Shown: piece by piece, positions 1 to 8,338 of the stretch
Position numbering within the stretch: the stretch's first letter is position 1
How the letters are laid out: every line of letters begins with the position of its first letter
Origin: Ruminococcus sp.
GTDB taxonomy: Bacteria > Bacillota > Clostridia > Oscillospirales > Ruminococcaceae
Direction of reading: 5' to 3'
DNA length: 33,878 nt
NCBI GenBank assembly: GCA_015066845.1
Contig: SVNO01000020.1
Span: 1-33,878 of the forward strand
Position numbers and translations under genes: made by a program
The notes under the pieces: model-generated
Databases searched by the model: none
The model's input: only the letters and a program-made list of their open reading frames with translations
Told to the model about the DNA's origin: nothing

Positions 1-1800
1 TCTCAGCTTGCACTGTATAAGAAATACCATTACAATCCATTTCTGGATACGCTGCCGCTGCTCTTGCAGATTCCGATTGTTCTGGGATTGGTCGGTGTTA
101 TCTACAGACCGCTGCGTTTTGTACTGAACATTGACACAGATGTCATTGACCAACTGCATACATGGCTGACGGATACCTGCGGCATCACGGATGCAGGAAA
201 TATGTACGAGCTGAAAATTATGGAACTGCTGCAGGCAGGCACTCCCCCTCCCTCCGCTGCCGCACCGGATATGATTACAAAAATCACCGAATTCAGCATG
301 ATGTTTCTGAAGATTGATCTGGGCAGAACACCGTCCCTGCACGATAACCCGATACTGCTGCTGATTCCGCTTCTGGCAGGTGTCAGCGCGTGGGTACTGT
401 GCGCTGCACAGAATCGTCTGAATGTTTTGCAGCTGGCACAGGGAAAGCTGAACAAAATTCTCACAACCGTGTTTCTGGTCGCATTTTCCACATATTTTGC
501 ATGTATCGTACCCTGCGGCGTTGGCTTGTACTGGATTGCAGGCAATCTGTTTGCAATCCCGATGATGCTTCTGACAAATCTTCTGATTCCGCCTAAAAAG
601 TATGTCGATTATGCACGTTTGCAGGAAATGCGGACGCAGAAGCTGCAAAAGGAAGCGGAATTCCGGCAGTACAGAAAACGGGAGAGGGCAGATTACAAAC
701 GCTTTTTTGCGCAGAACAATATGCAGCTCATGTTCTATTCGGAGCAGAATGGATTCTACAAGTATTTTTCCGGTATGATTGATTATCTCTGTCAGCATAC
801 GGATATCACCATCCATTATGTCACCAGTGACCCGAATGACCGCATTTTTGACGATACAAGGGAACAGATTCAGGCATACTATATTGCAAGTGACCGGTAT
901 CTGGTGCCGTTGTTCATGAAACTGGAAGCGGACATGTGCGTTATGACCATGCCGGACCTTGAGAAGTACCATATCAAGCGTTCAAGAGTCCGCGATGATG
1001 TAGAATATGTATTTGCCTGTCATGGAATGGGCAGTATTTCCCTTTACCGCAAGGGTGCATTGGATTGGTTTGATACAATTCTCTGTCCGAATGCAGACCA
1101 GGCAAAGGAAATCCGAGCCTATGAAACACTTTATGATACGCCGCAAAAGCTGCTCGTAGAAGCAGGCTATCCCTTCATTGACCAGCTGATCGCTGATTAT
1201 CAGAAGCAGGAACATCCACGCCATGAAATTCCGCAGATCATCATTGCACCGTCATGGCAGAAGGATAATATCATTGACCTTTGTGCAGAGCAGTTATTGG
1301 ATGTACTGTCTGAATCGGGATTTTCCATTATTCTGCGTCCCCATCCGCAGCAGGTGCGGCATGAACCGGAACGGTTTTCTATGATGAAAGAACGCTTCCA
1401 GAAGTATCCGAACATCGAAATACAGACGGATTTTTCAGGGAATAACCCCATCATGGAATCCGACCTTCTGATTACGGACTGGTCGGATATTGCATGGGAA
1501 TATGCGTTTGCAACAAAGCGTCCCGTTCTTTATATTGACACGCCCATGAAGGTCATGAATCTGGAATATGAACAGATCGGCATTGAGCCTATCAATAAGA
1601 CCTTGCGTACACAAATCGGAGAGGTGCTGTCACTGGAGCGTATGGACACCGTTTGCGAGGTAATACGCAGGATGCTCCAGAACAAGGAAGAATACAGTGA
1701 ACGTATCACAAGAGTGATGCATGAACATTTGTACAATGTTGGTTCGAGCAGTGAAATCTGTGGAAGATATATCTCAAAATCACTGCAAAACAGACTATAG
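1..1800 (+). CDS. YidC/Oxa1 insertase fused to CDP-glycerol glycerophosphotransferase (5' partial)
   Basis: The frame is open from base 1, so the true start lies outside the window; 599 residues are visible. The first ~200 residues match the YidC/Oxa1 core: a loop with LALYKKYHYNPF, then LPLLLQIPIVLGL (TM2), LIPLLAGVSAWVLCAAQ (TM3 region) and PCGVGLYWIAGNL (last core helix), as in YidC. A basic linker (about 200-235) leads to a soluble domain typical of TagF/TagB-like CDP-glycerol:glycerophosphotransferases, with APSWQ (about 416), LRPHPQ (about 444) and ITDWSDIAWEYAF (about 491). The family transfers glycerol-phosphate (or related polyol-phosphate) from a CDP donor to wall polymers at the cytoplasmic membrane face. 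A fused insertase core is unusual; here it may simply anchor the transferase or help place it at the membrane. It heads a run with choline kinase and cytidylyltransferase genes 106 bases downstream, suggesting surface polymer modification. Fusion is seen directly; substrate is inferred. Confidence 0.85.
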   Translation, partial: SQLALYKKYHYNPFLDTLPLLLQIPIVLGLVGVIYRPLRFVLNIDTDVIDQLHTWLTDTCGITDAGNMYELKIMELLQAGTPPPSAAAPDMITKITEFSMMFLKIDLGRTPSLHDNPILLLIPLLAGVSAWVLCAAQNRLNVLQLAQGKLNKILTTVFLVAFSTYFACIVPCGVGLYWIAGNLFAIPMMLLTNLLIPPKKYVDYARLQEMRTQKLQKEAEFRQYRKRERADYKRFFAQNNMQLMFYSEQNGFYKYFSGMIDYLCQHTDITIHYVTSDPNDRIFDDTREQIQAYYIASDRYLVPLFMKLEADMCVMTMPDLEKYHIKRSRVRDDVEYVFACHGMGSISLYRKGALDWFDTILCPNADQAKEIRAYETLYDTPQKLLVEAGYPFIDQLIADYQKQEHPRHEIPQIIIAPSWQKDNIIDLCAEQLLDVLSESGFSIILRPHPQQVRHEPERFSMMKERFQKYPNIEIQTDFSGNNPIMESDLLITDWSDIAWEYAFATKRPVLYIDTPMKVMNLEYEQIGIEPINKTLRTQIGEVLSLERMDTVCEVIRRMLQNKEEYSERITRVMHEHLYNVGSSSEICGRYISKSLQNRL

Positions 1801-1853
1801 GCAACCGCATAAAGGACGTGCAAAGCCCCAGGCGGTCTTTGCGCGGTGCTGTC
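1800..1853. repeat. Imperfect hairpin, possible member of a dispersed repeat
   Basis: Just after the fusion gene, GTGCAAAG (1818-1825) pairs with CTTTGCGC (1837-1844), and a wider left part (GCAACCGCATAAAG) resembles the inverse of the right arm CTTTGCGCGGTGCTG. The arms look like degenerate versions of the better-conserved copy at 20445-20500. No T-tract follows, so a simple terminator is unlikely. Confidence 0.35.
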
Positions 1854-1864
1854 TATAACGCTTC

Positions 1865-1893
1865 AGCTGCCCCTCCCTCAGGGAGGGGCAGCT
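1865..1893. repeat. Perfect 13-bp GC-rich palindrome between cistrons
   Basis: AGCTGCCCCTCCC (1865-1877) and GGGAGGGGCAGCT (1881-1893) form a perfect 13-bp stem with a three-base loop. It ends two bases before the AAAGG ribosome site of the choline kinase gene (1896-1900) and has no T-run after it. It could act as an mRNA stability or translation-control hairpin, or be a REP-like element. Confidence 0.7.
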
Positions 1894-1906
1894 ATAAAGG
1901 TGCAAG

Positions 1907-2833
1907 ATGATGCATATTTCAAACAAGCAGAACATACCGTTTTCCGCGCAGAAACTCGAACAGCTTGCAGGAATCCTGCACTGTCAGCCGGAGGACATTA
2001 CCGAAATTGAAGTGCTGAAAAAAGGAATGACCAATCAGTCCTTTCTGTTCTCCTGTCGGGGAGAACAGATGATTTTCCGCATTCCCGGAAAAGGAACGGA
2101 CTGCCTTATCAATCGGTTTCAGGAAGCGGAGGTATACCTGAAAATCGCTGGTCTGGGACTGTGTGACGATGTGGTATATATTGATGCTGCCACAGGTTAC
2201 AAAATCACCCGATACTTAAAAAATGTACGTTCCTGTCATCCGGAAAACGAAGCGGATGTCCGGCTCTGCATGAAAAAACTCCATGCTTTGCATGATATGC
2301 GGCTTGAGGTGGCGCACAGCTTTGATATTTTTCAGCAGATTGCTTATTACGAAAGTCTTTGGAACGGGATGCCCTCTGTTTATGCGGACTATTTGCAGAC
2401 CAAAGCTTCCGTCTTTTCTCTCATGCCATATATCCGCAAGCATTCCAAGGAATGGTGTCTGGCACATATTGACGCAGTACCGGATAATTTTCTGTTTACA
2501 ACGAATGATGACGGAACGGAACAGCTTCAGTTGACCGACTGGGAATATGCGGGTATGCAGGATCCGGATATTGACCTTGCCATGTTCTGTATTTACAGCG
2601 GCTATGACCGCAGCAGAATCGACGCACTGATTGACATTTATTTTGACGGAACATGTGAGGATTCGATACGAATCAAAATTTATGCCTATGTTGCAGCCTG
2701 CGGATTACTGTGGAGCAACTGGTGTGAATATAAAAGTCAGCTTGGCATAGAATTCGGAGAATATGCTTACAGACAATATACCTATGCCAAGGAATACAGT
2801 GCATTTGTAAGGAGGCTTCTGAACAATGCATAA
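1907..2833 (+). CDS. licA: LicA-like choline kinase (phosphotransferase family)
   Basis: 308 residues of the aminoglycoside/choline kinase fold. The N-terminal lobe has the LicA-type GMTNQSFLF and FRIPGKGT stretches. The catalytic loop is HIDAVPDNF (Brenner motif, HxDxxxxN) and the metal-binding Asp is in LTDWEYAGMQDPDIDLA, the choline-kinase form. LicA enzymes phosphorylate imported choline with ATP in the cytoplasm, giving phosphocholine for CDP-choline synthesis. The gene sits directly before a LicC-like gene (8-base overlap) and a BCCT transporter, so the pathway reads as uptake, kinase, cytidylyltransferase. ATG 1907 follows AAAGG by six bases; ATG 1910 is also possible. Ethanolamine or another amino alcohol as substrate cannot be excluded. 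Confidence 0.85.
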   Translation: MMHISNKQNIPFSAQKLEQLAGILHCQPEDITEIEVLKKGMTNQSFLFSCRGEQMIFRIPGKGTDCLINRFQEAEVYLKIAGLGLCDDVVYIDAATGYKITRYLKNVRSCHPENEADVRLCMKKLHALHDMRLEVAHSFDIFQQIAYYESLWNGMPSVYADYLQTKASVFSLMPYIRKHSKEWCLAHIDAVPDNFLFTTNDDGTEQLQLTDWEYAGMQDPDIDLAMFCIYSGYDRSRIDALIDIYFDGTCEDSIRIKIYAYVAACGLLWSNWCEYKSQLGIEFGEYAYRQYTYAKEYSAFVRRLLNNA

Positions 2834-3542
2834 AATTGAACGTGCGGTGATTCTTGCAGCAGGTAAAGGGGAACGGCTGCGTCCGGTAACACTTGATACG
2901 CCTAAGCCGCTTGTCAGAGTCAATGGCGTGAGGATGATCGACACCATTCTCAATGCGCTTCTTCATCATGGGATTACTGAGATCTATGTCGTGACAGGCT
3001 ACTGCAAAGAGCAGTTCTGTGAACTTGCCCATGACTTTCCGCAGATTGTATTACTGGACAATCCGTGGTACGAAAGCTGCAATAATATTTCCTCCCTGTA
3101 TGCAGCAAGGGAACACCTTGAGAATGCCTTTATCATTGACGGGGATCAGATGATTCATTCGGAAGCGGTGCTTTCGCCGTATTTTGAACGTTCCGGCTAC
3201 AATGCCGTCTGGATGGAACGGTCTGAAAACGAATGGATGATGACTGTACAGGATGGGATCGTAACCGGCTGCCAAAAAAACGGCGGAACGGATGCGTGGC
3301 AATTATACAGCATCTCACGCTGGAGTGCGGAAGACGCCAGAAAACTGCGCCGACATCTTGAACTTGAATTTGTGCAAAACAATAACCGCCAGATTTACTG
3401 GGATGATATTCCGATGTTCTGCCATGCGGATGCCTATACACTGGGCATTACGCAAATGAATGCGCAGGATGTACTGGAAATTGATACACTTGCAGAGCTG
3501 ATTCATGCCGACAGCTCCTACCGACATTATCATGAGGGCTAA
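2826..3542 (+). CDS. licC: LicC-like phosphocholine cytidylyltransferase
   Basis: 238-residue nucleotidyltransferase. The N-terminus has the pyrophosphorylase signature ILAAGKGERLRPVT followed by TPKPLV, the nucleotide-binding loop. VVTGYCKEQF, NNISSLYAAR and IIDGDQMI (metal-binding Asp) follow, as in LicC rather than sugar-phosphate enzymes. LicC makes CDP-choline from phosphocholine and CTP in the cytoplasm, the donor for decorating teichoic acids or glycolipids. The ATG lies inside the end of the kinase gene with AAGGAGG at 2809-2815, so the two are translationally coupled; the transporter starts three bases after the stop. A related substrate such as phosphoethanolamine is the main alternative. 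Confidence 0.82.
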   Translation: MHKIERAVILAAGKGERLRPVTLDTPKPLVRVNGVRMIDTILNALLHHGITEIYVVTGYCKEQFCELAHDFPQIVLLDNPWYESCNNISSLYAAREHLENAFIIDGDQMIHSEAVLSPYFERSGYNAVWMERSENEWMMTVQDGIVTGCQKNGGTDAWQLYSISRWSAEDARKLRRHLELEFVQNNNRQIYWDDIPMFCHADAYTLGITQMNAQDVLEIDTLAELIHADSSYRHYHEG

Positions 3543-3545
3543 ACA

Positions 3546-5108
3546 ATGAAACATACAGCAACCAACAAAAGCAAAATCGACTGGATGATTACCCTTGTTC
3601 CGCTGATTCTGATATGCGGACTAAGTTTTCTGTTTTTTCTTCTGCCTGAACAATCCAACGCGATATTGAGCAGGCTCCGCTTTTTTCTGGGAGATAAGCT
3701 GGGGCTTTATTATCTTGTCATCGGTATCGGCATCTTTGGATTATCCATTTACCTTGCACTGTCAAAATATGGGGATATTGTCCTTGGAAAGGAAGAAAAC
3801 AGCAAACCGAAATACAGTTTCTTCACCTGGGGAGCTATGATGTTTACCTGTGGGCTTGCAGCGGACATCTTGTTCTACTCATTTTCTGAATGGGTAATGT
3901 ATGCCGCTGACCCCCATCTAAGTGAACTTGGAACGGTGCAGGACTGGGCAGGGGTATTTCCACTCTTTCACTGGAGCTTCATTCCATGGGCGTTCTATCT
4001 TGTTCTTGCCGTTGCGTTCGGCTTCATGCTCCATGTCAAAAAGCGCAGCAGAAAACGGTATTCCGAAGCCTGCCGTCCGCTTCTCGGCAAGCAGACCGAT
4101 GGATTTGCCGGCAGACTGATTGACCTGCTGGCAGTATTTGCACTTCTTGCAGGTACGGCAACGACCTTCAGCGTCGCAACCCCACTCATGGCAGAAATCA
4201 TCACGGAATTGTTCGGTCTTACCATCAGCCGCCGCCTGATTACTGTCATCATCCTGTTGATTACCTGTGCGGTTTACACCTATTCCCTGCTGCACGGATT
4301 CAAGGGTATCAGCATACTGGCAAAGCTCTGCATTTATCTCTTTTTCGGATTGCTGCTCTTTGTCCTGCTGACAGGCGGTCAGACAGGGTACATCCTTGAA
4401 ACTGGTTTTTCCTCCTTTGGAAAAATGATACAGCATTTTATAGAGCTTTCCACCTATTGTGACCCATTGCGTACAACGTCCTTTCCGCAGAACTGGACGA
4501 TTTACTATTGGGCATACTGGATGGTATGGTGTGTTGCTGCACCGTTCTTTATTGGGAGCATTTCAAAAGGCAGAACAATCCGTCAGGTGATTTTTGGCGG
4601 TTATCTGTTCGGTGTCGGCTCTACACTTTGCAGTTTCATCGTTCTTGGGAATGAAACGATGGGCATTCAGATGCATGAACAGGCAGATTTTATTCAGGAA
4701 TATGTAAGTACAGGAGATTTGTATGCCATGATTATTCACATGATGGAAAAAATGCCGTTTTCTGTACCAATCATGCTGGTTGTGTTGGTGACGATGATTG
4801 CATTTTATGCGACATCCTTTGATTCCATTGCGCTCATTGCATCCTGCTACAGCTACCACAAGCTTGAAGAACAGGAACAGCCGCACAAACTGGTGCAGCT
4901 GATGTGGTGCATTCTTCTGATTATTCTGCCGATTGCACTGGTTTTCTCTGAAAGCTCGATGAGCAATTTGCAGTCAGTCAGCATGATTGCGGCATTTCCG
5001 CTTGGCATCGTGATGCTGCTGATTATTGCAAGTTTCCTGAAGGATGCCAAGAACAGCATTCGGAAACACAAGGAAAATGCTGATAAAAAGGCAGAGGACA
5101 ATTCATAA
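3546..5108 (+). CDS. BCCT-family choline/betaine transporter
   Basis: 520 residues with about twelve hydrophobic segments. BCCT-type signatures are visible: TWGAMMFTCGLAADILFYSFSEW in the TM3-4 region and the family block around WTIYYWAYWMVW with FIGSISKGRTIRQV, matching the WxxFYWxWW...RISRGRTIRE consensus. The family imports choline, betaine or carnitine, usually driven by sodium or protons. It occupies the position of the LicB choline permease of Streptococcus and Haemophilus, which belongs to a different (drug/metabolite transporter) family, so it is probably a functional replacement that feeds the kinase. The C-terminus is a short charged tail. It is the last gene before a bidirectional terminator. 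Confidence 0.85.
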   Translation: MKHTATNKSKIDWMITLVPLILICGLSFLFFLLPEQSNAILSRLRFFLGDKLGLYYLVIGIGIFGLSIYLALSKYGDIVLGKEENSKPKYSFFTWGAMMFTCGLAADILFYSFSEWVMYAADPHLSELGTVQDWAGVFPLFHWSFIPWAFYLVLAVAFGFMLHVKKRSRKRYSEACRPLLGKQTDGFAGRLIDLLAVFALLAGTATTFSVATPLMAEIITELFGLTISRRLITVIILLITCAVYTYSLLHGFKGISILAKLCIYLFFGLLLFVLLTGGQTGYILETGFSSFGKMIQHFIELSTYCDPLRTTSFPQNWTIYYWAYWMVWCVAAPFFIGSISKGRTIRQVIFGGYLFGVGSTLCSFIVLGNETMGIQMHEQADFIQEYVSTGDLYAMIIHMMEKMPFSVPIMLVVLVTMIAFYATSFDSIALIASCYSYHKLEEQEQPHKLVQLMWCILLIILPIALVFSESSMSNLQSVSMIAAFPLGIVMLLIIASFLKDAKNSIRKHKENADKKAEDNS

Positions 5109-5115
5109 AAGAGAA

Positions 5116-5150
5116 AATCCGGTCTGTACAGCCAGACCGGATTATTTTAT
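5116..5150. terminator. Bidirectional terminator between convergent operons
   Basis: AATCCGGTCTG (5116-5126) and CAGACCGGATT (5133-5143) form an 11-bp stem with a six-base loop. ATTTTAT follows on the plus strand and TTCTCTTTT on the minus strand. It closes the lic-type operon and, in reverse, the recN operon. Confidence 0.88.
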
Positions 5151-5320
5151 GGAATAATTTCATAAACGCCCCACTGCCAGCAGAGCTTTGTGCCAATGTC
5201 GCAGCCGAACGGGAGCAGTGCCATGGCAATCGGCATCATTTCCTCGCTGTCAATATCCGTGCGGCGCAGCTGTGCGTAATCGCCCTGAATATCGACAACT
5301 ATGTAATAATAAGGTCCCAT
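5147..5320 (-). CDS. Small 57-residue protein downstream of recN
   Basis: A short reading frame begins with ATG at 5320, preceded by a strong GGAGGA site (5325-5330) only 12 bases after the recN stop, and ends at TAA 5147-5149. The product starts MGPYYYIVVDIQGDYAQLRR, continues with IDSEEMMPIAMALLPFGCDIG and ends in GVYEIIP. It looks like a compact beta-rich domain with two cysteines and no signal peptide or membrane segment. The ribosome site, spacing, operon position and terminator immediately after it argue that it is real. I do not recognise the family and give no function. Confidence 0.7.
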   Translation of the reverse strand: MGPYYYIVVDIQGDYAQLRRTDIDSEEMMPIAMALLPFGCDIGTKLCWQWGVYEIIP

Positions 5321-5331
5321 TTGTTCCTCCT

Positions 5332-6999
5332 TTATTCCGCGGCAACACGGCGCAGTTCCTCGCGTGCGTTTTCGAGCATGAGTGCGCTGGGATTGTCGCC
5401 GCCCATGATACGCGCGATTTCTTCCGTCCTGCCGTCAAAATCGAGCAGATGCACCTGTGTGACGGTGCGTTCGTCCTCGGTATGCTTTTCAATCATGTAA
5501 TGCGTGTCCGCCATCACGGCTATCTGGGAAAGATGGGTAACGCAGAGCACCTGTCGGCTGCGGCTGATTTCGCGTAGCTTAATGCCGATTTTCTGCGCTG
5601 CCTTGCCGCTGACACCGGTGTCGATCTCGTCAAAAATCAGGGTGGGGATGCTGTCGCGGTCTGCGATCACAGATTTGAGCGCGAGCATAATACGCGACAA
5701 TTCACCGCCGGATGCGATTTTTGAGATGGGTTTTGGCAATTCGCCCTTATTCGCGGAAATCAGGAACGTCACCGTATCGCGCCCCTGAATGGTCAGCTTG
5801 CCCTGTTCCTGCTGTACGGTCAGCACGACATTGGGCATGTCCAGAAACCGCAGTTCCTCGGAAACACGCGAAACGAAACGATTTCCGACCTGCTCGCGGT
5901 ACTCGGAAAGTGCTCGTGCCTTTTCAGTCACGTCCGCAAGCAAAGCCTGCTTTTTCTCCTCAAGCTCCGTGATTCTGGCAGTATCGGTCTGCATCTGCCC
6001 CATTTCCGTTGTCGCGCTCTCGTAAAGGGTGAGCAGCTCGTCAAAGTCGCAGAAAAACTGCTTTTTCACCTGCGCAATGGCATGGTATCGCTGGCGCAGC
6101 TTCTGGGCGCGGCTTTCATCAAGACTCACACCGTCTGCCATATGCCGCAGGTCGCCGGCAATGTCTTTCAGCTCAATGATTGCCGCCCTGAGTCGCTCCA
6201 TCGGCTCGTCCGTGCCGGAATAAACATCCTCAATCTCGCGCAATTGCTGCATGGCAATCTGGAGCAGTTCCACCACGCTGTCCTCCCCTTCTCCGTTGAG
6301 GATGCCGGCGGCGTTATTGAGTCCGCCGAGAATGCGCTCTGCATTTTCTGCCTGTATCAGGGCATTCTCAAGTTCTTCCTCCTCGCCGGGCTTTGGCTGG
6401 AGTGCGCCGATTTCCTGAATCTGTTTTTGCAGGAGCATTGCCCTCTGGCGGCGGTTCTGTTCCTCGCGGCGGAGTTTGCCAAGCTCCCGTGCAACTGTTT
6501 GCAGTTCGCGGAACGTATTCTGGTAAGCAGTCAGGCAGGAAGTATCACCGCCGAATTCATCGAGCACCTGCAAATGGTGCTCCGATGAAAGTAAAATCTG
6601 GTTGTCATGCTGCCCGTGGATGGAAATGAGGAGCGTACCGATTTCACGCAATGCGGAAACGGACGCGGTTTTTCCGTTAATTCTGCCAACGCTGCCGCCG
6701 TCCGCGCGAATCTCACGCGTCAGCGTAATCTGGCGTTCTTCGCAGGAAATCGCCATTTCTGCAAGCAGCTCCAACACATTGTCGGACAGATTGGTAAATA
6801 ATGCCGTCACGCAGGCACGTTCGCAGCCCGTGCGCACCCAATCCTTGGAAACGCGCTGCCCAAGGACTGCCTGAATGCCGTGAATCAAGATGGATTTACC
6901 GGCACCGGTTTCACCTGTGAACACATGGAATGCATCGCGGAAACGGATACATGCCTTTTCAATGACGGCGAGGTTTTCAATATACAATTCTTCTAACAT
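5332..6999 (-). CDS. recN: DNA repair ATPase RecN
   Basis: 555 residues, the usual RecN length. It has an SMC-like layout: Walker A GETGAGKS at 29-36, a long central coiled coil (about 150-370, rich in E, Q, R and L), the ABC signature ASGGELSR near 430, and Walker B LIFDEIDTG near 455. RecN is a cohesin-like ATPase recruited early to double-strand breaks and acts with RecA in recombinational repair. It follows argR by four bases in the conserved tlyA-nadK-argR-recN order. In many spore formers spoIVB and spo0A come next; here only a small gene and a terminator follow. Confidence 0.97.
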   Translation of the reverse strand: MLEELYIENLAVIEKACIRFRDAFHVFTGETGAGKSILIHGIQAVLGQRVSKDWVRTGCERACVTALFTNLSDNVLELLAEMAISCEERQITLTREIRADGGSVGRINGKTASVSALREIGTLLISIHGQHDNQILLSSEHHLQVLDEFGGDTSCLTAYQNTFRELQTVARELGKLRREEQNRRQRAMLLQKQIQEIGALQPKPGEEEELENALIQAENAERILGGLNNAAGILNGEGEDSVVELLQIAMQQLREIEDVYSGTDEPMERLRAAIIELKDIAGDLRHMADGVSLDESRAQKLRQRYHAIAQVKKQFFCDFDELLTLYESATTEMGQMQTDTARITELEEKKQALLADVTEKARALSEYREQVGNRFVSRVSEELRFLDMPNVVLTVQQEQGKLTIQGRDTVTFLISANKGELPKPISKIASGGELSRIMLALKSVIADRDSIPTLIFDEIDTGVSGKAAQKIGIKLREISRSRQVLCVTHLSQIAVMADTHYMIEKHTEDERTVTQVHLLDFDGRTEEIARIMGGDNPSALMLENAREELRRVAAE

Positions 7000-7003
7000 G
7001 CAC

Positions 7004-7444
7004 TCACCTGCCCTGAATTTCTGACAGCATCTCTGCTGCGTAGCGTTTCGCCTGCGCGGCGGTGCGGATCAACACGAAAATTGTGTCATCTCCGGCAAGC
7101 GTACCGACCACATCGGGACGGACGATTTCATCCAACACCGTGCAGACTGCCTGTGCAGTGCCGCTGCGGCATTTGATGGCAACCGTATTTCCGGCATAAT
7201 CCACGCCAACGATATTACCGGCGAACAAATCCGAATGGGGCAGCGGTGCATCGGATACGACATAGCGGTAATTGCCGCTGCTGTCGGCTTTTTTGATGAG
7301 ATTCAGCTCGCGGATATCGCGGGAAATAGTTGCCTGTGTCACAGGATAGCCGCGCTCCGTGAGCAATGCCTGCAATGCATCCTGATTGGAAACGGCATTG
7401 GTTCGAATGAGTTCCATGATTTCCATTTGTCTTGCGTATTTCAT
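7004..7444 (-). CDS. argR: Arginine repressor ArgR/AhrC
   Basis: 146 residues. The N-terminal winged helix carries the diagnostic recognition helix TQATISRDIRELN (about 36-48). The C-terminal hexamerisation and arginine-binding domain shows CRSGTAQAV and GTLAGDDTIFV, where the GTxAGDDT aspartates contact arginine. ArgR represses arginine biosynthesis and activates catabolism when arginine is bound. ATG 7444 is preceded by GGAGG. Its place before recN and after nadK is the standard clostridial and Bacillus arrangement; that location reflects genome order rather than arginine genes nearby. Confidence 0.96.
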   Translation of the reverse strand: MKYARQMEIMELIRTNAVSNQDALQALLTERGYPVTQATISRDIRELNLIKKADSSGNYRYVVSDAPLPHSDLFAGNIVGVDYAGNTVAIKCRSGTAQAVCTVLDEIVRPDVVGTLAGDDTIFVLIRTAAQAKRYAAEMLSEIQGR

Positions 7445-7462
7445 GTACGTTTCCTCCGGCGG

Positions 7463-8335
7463 TTATTGTTCGGGGAAGCCCTTGACGGAGTGCATGAGTT
7501 TGTGGTGCACTGCGTCATAAAAATTGGATTTTTTCAATTGCAGCAGGGAGATTTCATGCGACGACCGGCAAAGCTCCAGCCGGTAGTTGGATGGGAATGC
7601 AATGGGGGCTTCGCCATCCGCGCTCAGGAAAATCTGCCGTTCGCTGCCTGCGGTATGTGTGATTGCAATGCGGCGTTCCGCGGACAAAAGCATGGGACGA
7701 TTAAAGAGGGAATGCGGACAAATCAACGCAATTTCCATGCATTGCAGCTCCGGTTCAATGATTGGCCCGCCTGCGGACAGGGCATAGGCTGTCGAGCCTG
7801 TCGGCGTACTGCACACCATGCCGTCTGCACGGAATTGTCCGAGCAGGATGTTGTCGGCGTAGATGGAGAACGGGAAAACCTTCCCCATGGACGCAGAAAC
7901 AGCAATGTCATTGAGTGCGGTAAAGCAGGTTTTTGTACCCTCGCCCGTCAGTTCGCCATGCAGAAGCATCCGTCTGGAAACGGAATAGTCCCCCTCCGTC
8001 AGCCTGCCCAGCATATCCAGTTCATCTGCCTCCATACTTGCCATGAAGCCGAGATAGCCGGTATTGATGCCGAGCAGCAGAGCCTTTGAACCGATCATCT
8101 GCTTTGCGCAGCGCAGGATTGTGCCGTCACCGCCGATGGCAATGACAATATCCACCTCATGCGCAAGTGTGAAAAATGTCCCGCATTGCACCTGCGCGAG
8201 GGAGGAAAATTCCGCTGCATATGCGGTATCCACATAGCAGACCGCGCCGAGCTTATCAAGGCGTTTGCAGACCTCCAATGCACAGGGGAATGCATTTTGC
8301 TTTTGAAAATTCGGAAAAATCGCCACTTTCAGCAT
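7463..8335 (-). CDS. nadK: NAD kinase
   Basis: 290 residues. The ATP/polyphosphate-NAD kinase signature GGDGT is at 68-72, followed by LLGINTGYLGFMA. The NAD-binding region holds ALNDIAV, and the conserved block FRADGMVCSTPTGSTAYALSAGG is complete. The enzyme phosphorylates NAD to NADP in the cytosol and sets the NADPH supply for biosynthesis. The start follows GGGGGA, which overlaps the end of tlyA, so translation is coupled. Length and motifs are normal. Confidence 0.96.
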   Translation of the reverse strand: MLKVAIFPNFQKQNAFPCALEVCKRLDKLGAVCYVDTAYAAEFSSLAQVQCGTFFTLAHEVDIVIAIGGDGTILRCAKQMIGSKALLLGINTGYLGFMASMEADELDMLGRLTEGDYSVSRRMLLHGELTGEGTKTCFTALNDIAVSASMGKVFPFSIYADNILLGQFRADGMVCSTPTGSTAYALSAGGPIIEPELQCMEIALICPHSLFNRPMLLSAERRIAITHTAGSERQIFLSADGEAPIAFPSNYRLELCRSSHEISLLQLKKSNFYDAVHHKLMHSVKGFPEQ

Positions 8336-8338
8336 AAT

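Noticed and set aside
64-66. TTG at 64 as the start of the YidC-fusion protein
   Set aside because: The frame is open to base 1 and the residues before it (LALYKKYHYNPF) already match the YidC core, so the start is outside the window.
1865-1893. Rho-independent terminator after the fusion gene
   Set aside because: The stem is strong but no T-run follows on the plus strand (ATAAAGG), so termination is not supported.
7235-8089. 284-residue plus-strand open frame
   Set aside because: Antisense to argR and nadK, both with intact signature motifs.
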